From Actinobacillus porcitonsillarum (lineage in GTDB: Bacteria; Pseudomonadota; Gammaproteobacteria; Enterobacterales; Pasteurellaceae), in NCBI RefSeq assembly GCF_003101015.1, contig NZ_CP029206.1, positions 1,933,001 to 1,997,000 of the forward strand: a stretch of DNA of 64,000 nt. The letters run 5' to 3'. The translations under genes were made by a program, and so were the position numbers. Positions within the stretch are counted from its first letter, which is position 1; each line of letters begins with the position of its first letter. The notes under the pieces were generated by a model that did no database searches, was not told the DNA's origin, and worked only from the letters and a program-made list of their open reading frames with translations. Of the stretch, positions 59,970 through 64,000 are shown one piece after another.

Positions 59970-60165
59970 ACTCACAGTAGCACTCCGCAAACTTATTTAA
60001 ATGTCTTTCATTTAAATTAAGTATCACGACAGTGTCGTCCCTTTCGATAACGACCCCAACCAATTAAGATGACGCTTAATTGATTTCGGCAGATACGCCT
60101 TTCTTTTTTCCTCATCGTTTTCCACTCAGAAAAAGTACTTATCGGACCTGCGCCTCTACAATTTG
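59970..60165 (-). ncRNA. Lysine riboswitch (L box) in the leader of the NhaC-family gene
   Basis: Read on the minus strand, conserved L-box blocks occur in order: AGAGGCGC (60157-60150) then AAGTA, GCCGAAAT (60090-60083), GTTGGGGTCG (60060-60051), GGGACGACACTGTCGT, and the closing GCGGAGTGCTAC (59988-59977). GTAG before AGAGGCGC pairs with CTAC to close P1. ATG of the gene is about 130 bases further on. In the linker ACCTCT (59915-59910) is complementary to the ribosome-binding site AGAGGT (59850-59845), so control may be at translation. The rest of the 59842-60355 gap holds the AT-rich hns promoter. Confidence 0.88.
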
Positions 60166-60355
60166 TAGGATTGCAGCTAGAGTACATGAAATCAAGGACT
60201 TAAACAAGAGTATTTTTATAAAATAGCCTTTTACCTTAAATCATTTTTGATTTTTATTATTTACCCTCCAAATATATTAGGGTAATATAATAGATATTGT
60301 TTAATATAAAAAACAAAAGCTAAATATTTGTTACTTATTTTTTATAGAGGAACTA

Positions 60356-60751
60356 ATGATGTCTGATGCATTAAAAACATTATCTAATATTCGTAGCTTA
60401 CGTGTTATTGCACGAGAAACATCTCTAGAACAATTAGAAAGTTTACAAGAAAAGCTCGCAATTGTTATTGAAGAAAAGCGTGAAGAGTTAAAAAATCAAG
60501 AATTAGAACAAGCTAAATTCTTAGAAGGTTTAAATAAATATAAAGAAATGCTTGCTCAAGACGGCATTTCAGCGGAAGAACTTGTTGCATTACTAGGTGG
60601 ACAAGTTGAGAAAAAAGTACGTAAAGCCATAGCTCCTCGCCCAGCAAAGTATAAATTTATTGATGCCAACGGCAATGAAAAAACATGGACAGGCCAAGGT
60701 CGTACACCGCGTGAATTAGTGGGCAAAAACCTCGCTGATTTTGAGATCTAA
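60356..60751 (+). CDS. hns: H-NS-family nucleoid protein
   Basis: A 131-residue DNA-bridging, xenogeneic-silencing protein. The N-terminal half is a coiled coil for oligomerisation (SLEQLESLQEKLAIVIEEKR). The C-terminal DNA-binding domain has YKFIDANGNEKTWTGQGRTP, with the TWTGQGRTP loop that enters AT-rich minor grooves. The leader is very AT-rich, as expected for autorepression. Start may be either of two adjacent ATGs. Followed by a terminator, then purU. Confidence 0.94.
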   Translation: MMSDALKTLSNIRSLRVIARETSLEQLESLQEKLAIVIEEKREELKNQELEQAKFLEGLNKYKEMLAQDGISAEELVALLGGQVEKKVRKAIAPRPAKYKFIDANGNEKTWTGQGRTPRELVGKNLADFEI

Positions 60752-60766
60752 ATTATTATAAAACAT

Positions 60767-60792
60767 AAAGAGAACCTTTATTGGTTCTCTTT
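60767..60792 (+). terminator. Terminator after hns
   Basis: AAAGAGAACC-TTTATT-GGTTCTCTTT, then CTATTTTTT. Confidence 0.85.
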
Positions 60793-60815
60793 TCTATTTT
60801 TTAGGAAGTATAATC

Positions 60816-61652
60816 ATGATCGAAACAAAAATTTTATTAACGGAATGCCCTGATAGTACAGGGCTTGTCGCCAAAATCACGAATATTTGTTACAAACATC
60901 AACTTAATATTTTAAAAAATAGTGAATTTGTTGAAAACGAAACCAAACGTTTTTTTATGCGTACTGAATTAGAAGGTATTTTTAATGATCAAACCTTATT
61001 AGCCGATCTTCAATTTACCTTACCAGAAGGCTCTTCTTATCAACTAAAACCTAAAGCGCGTAAACGCATTGTTATTCTTGTTACAAAAGAAGCACACTGT
61101 TTAGGCGATATTCTCATGAAAACATATTATGGTGGTTTGGATGTCGAAATTGCTGCCGTAGTAGGGAATCATGATTCTTTACGCCAACTTACCGAACGTT
61201 TTGATGTCCCGTTCTATTTAGTCAGTCATGAAGGATTAACACGTGTTGAGCACGATAAGCTTTTAGCAGAAAAAATTGATCAATATAATCCTGATTATAT
61301 TGTTCTTGCCAAATATATGCGTGTATTAAATCCGGAATTTGTGGCTCGCTACCCTAACCGTGTTGTTAATATTCATCATTCATTTTTACCCGCATTTATT
61401 GGTGCTAAACCTTATCAAAGAGCTTATGAGCGAGGCGTAAAAATTATCGGAGCCACCGCACATTTTATCAATAATGAACTGGATGAAGGTCCTATCATTA
61501 TGCAAAATGTCATTAATGTGGATCATACTTATACTGCGGATGCAATGATGCGAGCTGGGCGTGATGTCGAAAAAACCGTTCTGACACGAGCACTTGAATT
61601 GGTTTTTGATGAACGTGTTTTTGTTTATCAAAATAAAACCATCATCCTATAA
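60816..61652 (+). CDS. purU: Formyltetrahydrofolate deformylase PurU
   Basis: Hydrolyses 10-formyl-THF to formate and THF, balancing one-carbon units and feeding formate to PurT, 278 residues. An N-terminal ACT domain (LTECPDSTGLVAKITNICYK, about 8-28) senses methionine/glycine. The formyltransferase domain has the catalytic NIHHSFLPAFIGAKPYQRAY and GPIIMQNV-associated GATAHFINNELDEG. The hns-purU order is the same as in H. influenzae. Confidence 0.95.
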   Translation: MIETKILLTECPDSTGLVAKITNICYKHQLNILKNSEFVENETKRFFMRTELEGIFNDQTLLADLQFTLPEGSSYQLKPKARKRIVILVTKEAHCLGDILMKTYYGGLDVEIAAVVGNHDSLRQLTERFDVPFYLVSHEGLTRVEHDKLLAEKIDQYNPDYIVLAKYMRVLNPEFVARYPNRVVNIHHSFLPAFIGAKPYQRAYERGVKIIGATAHFINNELDEGPIIMQNVINVDHTYTADAMMRAGRDVEKTVLTRALELVFDERVFVYQNKTIIL

Positions 61653-61657
61653 AAAAC

Positions 61658-61683
61658 AAAAGTCCACATAATGGTGGACTTTT
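61658..61683. terminator. Bidirectional terminator between purU and sanA
   Basis: AAAAGTCCAC-ATAATG-GTGGACTTTT, flanked by AAAACA and AATTTG. The genes converge here. Confidence 0.8.
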
Positions 61684-62395
61684 AATTTGTTTTCAATTCT
61701 TTAGCAACAACCTTCTCAAAAGTTCTTGGCTGGTTATTAACGATATAATCCCAAATCATTCCTATTCGAGCAAAAAACTCTCGAATTCTTACCTTAACAT
61801 GCCCTTCTGGATATTTTGCAACCAAACAAACCGCATCAATATTTTGTGTTTTAGCAATAAATAGAGCTCTCTCACAATGAAATTGCTGGCTGATAATAAT
61901 AAAAGGAGCAAGTTTAAACACTTTATTTGCCCGAATAACAGAATCTAGAGTGCGATATCCAGCAAAATCTTGCTGAATAATGTTTTTAGGCACTCCCATC
62001 TTTAGCAGATCTTCTGTCATGACTTTAGGTTCATTATAGTAAGGTGTTTGATTATCTCCACTTACTAATAAATGTTTTATCTGGTGTTCTTTAACTAATT
62101 GTGAGGCAGCTTCAACACGATATTGATAATATAAATTAGGAACGCCCTTGGAATAAAATTTTGCTGTACCTAATATAACCGCAGTATGGAAATCCGGCAA
62201 TTTATTTATATCTGTATAAATTCTATCCTTAACGGAATACCCTGTAATAAAATCGATACCTAATAATGCTAATACGAAAAAAATAAATCCCCCGACACTC
62301 CACTTTATAAAAGAGCGTCCACAAGACATCCATCTTTTTATTAACAGTAATACTCCAATTCGATTACTTTTAGGTTGTGAAATTTCTTCTCTCAT
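61682..62395 (-). CDS. sanA: SanA-type DUF218 envelope protein
   Basis: A 237-residue inner-membrane-anchored protein. One helix (about 32-52; WSVGGFIFFVLALLGIDFI) precedes a DUF218/YdcF-like domain with AVILGTAKFYSKGVPNLYYQ, LLVSGDNQTPYYNEPKVM and IISQQFHCERALFIA. E. coli SanA affects envelope permeability and vancomycin sensitivity at high temperature. The first 25 residues may be over-long; a later Met23 is an alternative start. Confidence 0.88.
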   Translation of the reverse strand: MREEISQPKSNRIGVLLLIKRWMSCGRSFIKWSVGGFIFFVLALLGIDFITGYSVKDRIYTDINKLPDFHTAVILGTAKFYSKGVPNLYYQYRVEAASQLVKEHQIKHLLVSGDNQTPYYNEPKVMTEDLLKMGVPKNIIQQDFAGYRTLDSVIRANKVFKLAPFIIISQQFHCERALFIAKTQNIDAVCLVAKYPEGHVKVRIREFFARIGMIWDYIVNNQPRTFEKVVAKELKTN

Positions 62396-62499
62396 ACAGT
62401 ACTAAATTTAAAAATGACATTATTCAGACTCAACTTTTACTATATAGTTGCAAAGCATAGCGAAGCAAATAAAAATTACAAGTGAAAACTTAGCACTCT

Positions 62500-62515
62500 A
62501 GACGTTTAGACGTCT
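62500..62515 (+). promoter_or_regulatory. Tandem MetJ boxes upstream of metX
   Basis: AGACGTTT (62500-62507) directly followed by AGACGTCT (62508-62515): two 8-base met boxes, one a perfect consensus and one with one mismatch. They end 8 bases before a TTGACA -35 element, a position for repression by MetJ-AdoMet. Confidence 0.85.
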
Positions 62516-62523
62516 AAAATTTC

Positions 62524-62552
62524 TTGACAAATTTTCATGTGAACGTTACCTT
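62524..62552 (+). promoter_or_regulatory. Probable metX promoter
   Basis: TTGACA at 62524-62529 and TACCTT at 62547-62552, 17 bases apart. A second TTGACA lies at 62554. The uptake signal ACAAGCGGT follows at 62571. Confidence 0.55.
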
Positions 62553-62612
62553 ATTGACATAATTAAGATAACAAGCGGTGTAAATTCCGCCTTTTTTTGC
62601 AAACAAGGTTAT

Positions 62613-63683
62613 ATGGCTCTCTCTCTTACTCTCTTTGAAGAAGCTCCGCTTTCACTCACATTTGGCGGAACACTTTCTCCAATTCAAGTAGCATATCAGA
62701 CTTACGGCACGCTCAATGAAAATAAAAGCAATGCCGTACTCCTTTGCCACGCATTAACGGGGGATGCCGAGCCATATTTACCTCCACCCAACAAAGGTTG
62801 GTGGCAAGATTTTATTGGTCCGGGACTTGCTTTTGATACCGACCAATATTTCTTTATCTGTTCTAACGTACTTGGTGGGTGTAAAGGTACGACAGGGCCT
62901 TCATCAATCAATCCTCAGACCGGTAAACCTTACGGAAGCCAATTCCCTGTTATTACCGTTCAAGATATTGTAAATGTACAAAAAGCATTACTCGATAAGC
63001 TCAATATTCCACATTTACATGCCGTTGTTGGCGGGTCTTTTGGCGGAATGCAGGCAACCCAATGGGGTATTTCATACCCTCATTTTGTGGATAATATTAT
63101 CAATCTTTGTTCATCCCTCACATTGAGTGCCGAAGCCATTGGCTTTAACCACGTTATGCGCCAAGCCATTATCAACGATCCTTGTTTCAACCAAGGGGAT
63201 TATTACGAAGGAATTGCACCTGACAATGGGTTAAAAATAGCCAGAATGTTAGGCATGCTAACATATCGAACTGATATTCAGTTAGCAAAAGCATTTGGCA
63301 GAGAAACAAAACAACACGGACAAATGTGGGGAGACCATTTCCAAGTTGAATCTTATTTAACTTATCAAGGTGAAAAGTTTTTAGACCGCTTTGATGCTAA
63401 TAGTTATCTACGTTTACTCCGAGCTCTTGATCTATATGATCCCGCACAAGGATTTGAAAATGAGTCTTCTGCTTTAACACGTATTAAAGCAAACTACACT
63501 TTGGTGGCAGTTACAAGCGATCAATTATTTAAACAGATAGATGTCCATAAAAGCCGCCAACGTTTAATTGATGCTGGTATTAAAGTCAATTATCACGAAT
63601 TTAATTCCACTTTTGGACATGATTCCTTTCTTGTCGATTATGATTTCTTTGAGCCTATGATTAAACAAGCATTAAAAAAATAG
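62613..63683 (+). CDS. metX: Homoserine O-acetyltransferase MetX
   Basis: Makes O-acetylhomoserine for methionine synthesis, 356 residues, alpha/beta-hydrolase fold. The nucleophile Ser is in [15 protein letters not shown] (about 143), the oxyanion [16 protein letters not shown] near 40, and the catalytic His in [12 protein letters not shown] (about 335). It replaces MetA of E. coli. Tandem MetJ boxes in front show methionine repression. Confidence 0.95.
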   Translation: MALSLTLFEEAPLSLTFGGTLSPIQVAYQTYGTLNENKSNAVLLCHALTGDAEPYLPPPNKGWWQDFIGPGLAFDTDQYFFICSNVLGGCKGTTGPSSINPQTGKPYGSQFPVITVQDIVNVQKALLDKLNIPHLHAVVGGSFGGMQATQWGISYPHFVDNIINLCSSLTLSAEAIGFNHVMRQAIINDPCFNQGDYYEGIAPDNGLKIARMLGMLTYRTDIQLAKAFGRETKQHGQMWGDHFQVESYLTYQGEKFLDRFDANSYLRLLRALDLYDPAQGFENESSALTRIKANYTLVAVTSDQLFKQIDVHKSRQRLIDAGIKVNYHEFNSTFGHDSFLVDYDFFEPMIKQALKK

Positions 63684-63792
63684 AATCTTCAAACTTTTAG
63701 CATATATCAAGAGTAGAAAAATACACTTTTTATCACTTATTTTAGCCAAAATTAGTTATAATAAAGCCTTAATTTTAACCTAGGTATCAATT

Positions 63793-64000
63793 ATGGCTAC
63801 TATTAAAGATGTTGCAAAACTTGCTGGTGTATCAACTACAACAGTATCACATGTCATTAATAAAACTCGATTTGTCGCAGAAGATACAACTAAAGCTGTT
63901 TGGGATGCGATTCAATCGTTAAATTATTCTCCTAGCGCAGTTGCTCGTAGCTTAAAAGTTAATACGACAAAATCTATCGGAATGATTATTACAACGAGTG
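63793..64000 (+). CDS. purR: PurR-type LacI-family repressor (5' end only)
   Basis: The first 69 residues are present before the window ends. A LacI HTH ([20 protein letters not shown]) with the hinge helix [19 protein letters not shown] follows. The sequence is very close to enterobacterial PurR over this stretch, so purine repression is likely. The C-terminal effector domain is not seen, so this is not certain. Confidence 0.85.
   Translation, partial: MATIKDVAKLAGVSTTTVSHVINKTRFVAEDTTKAVWDAIQSLNYSPSAVARSLKVNTTKSIGMIITTS

Noticed and set aside
60240-60355. AT-rich stretch before hns as a replication origin or integration site
   Set aside because: No DnaA boxes, repeats or tRNA are seen; an H-NS-autoregulated promoter explains the AT-richness.

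Overview
The window looks like a chromosomal segment from a member of the Pasteurellaceae, most likely Actinobacillus or a close relative. Three things support this. The DNA is AT-rich. The 9-mer ACAAGCGGT, the core of the Actinobacillus/Mannheimia-type DNA uptake signal, recurs many times, often as inverted pairs that form terminators. The proteins have Pasteurellaceae forms: an ArcB without a PAS domain, a short TyrR without the N-terminal sensor domains, a one-parvulin SurA, and an hns-purU pair. Most of the window is ordinary core genome. I recognised no rRNA, tRNA, CRISPR array or prophage.

Layout. 1-5 kb: a WYL regulator (cut by the window edge), a small XRE regulator, cysS, ppiB and cca. 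5-7.5 kb: an XRE repressor divergent from a surface-lipoprotein gene and its Slam outer-membrane exporter, with a 12-bp-arm dyad between them. 7.6-9.6 kb: cpdB with a twin-arginine signal and a CRP site. 9.7-17.2 kb: the isc iron-sulfur operon (iscR-S-U-A-hscB-hscA-fdx-iscX, minus strand) with a near-consensus type 1 IscR site. It is interrupted between hscB and hscA by a GT8 glycosyltransferase, a DUF2625 gene and a DUF559 remnant. 17.5-24.7 kb: fadL, ogt, arcB, a DMT transporter, smrB, prmB and greA. 24.8-34.6 kb: dacB, hemA, der, hldE, surA, rsmA, gapA and msrB. 34.6-44.6 kb: lrgAB, yoaA, an ABC permease/ATPase pair without its binding protein, modE, uvrA and ssb (sharing a LexA-like box), and sodC. 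44.8-51.1 kb: tyrR-sapABCD (no sapF adjacent) and gmhA.

51.1-57.15 kb is the clearest accessory region. An intact IS1182-type element and a truncated second copy in the same orientation bracket a module of an amino-acid permease, a PatB/MalY-type C-S lyase and a divergent XRE regulator. The whole structure sits in the gmhA terminator, and that 23-bp hairpin is repeated at both outer ends. The inner flank of the intact IS is a different 23-bp hairpin. This suggests an element that targets terminator hairpins and moved as a composite unit.

57.2-64 kb: an orphan mglB with a CRP site, an NhaC-family transporter preceded by a lysine riboswitch (probably a lysine transporter), hns, purU, sanA, metX with tandem MetJ boxes, and the start of purR.

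Most interesting for follow-up: the regulator-lipoprotein-Slam module, the hairpin-targeted composite carrying the C-S lyase module, the genes inserted in the isc operon, and the His/Cys-rich tail of IscR. I see no wholly new system that the sequence alone would prove.
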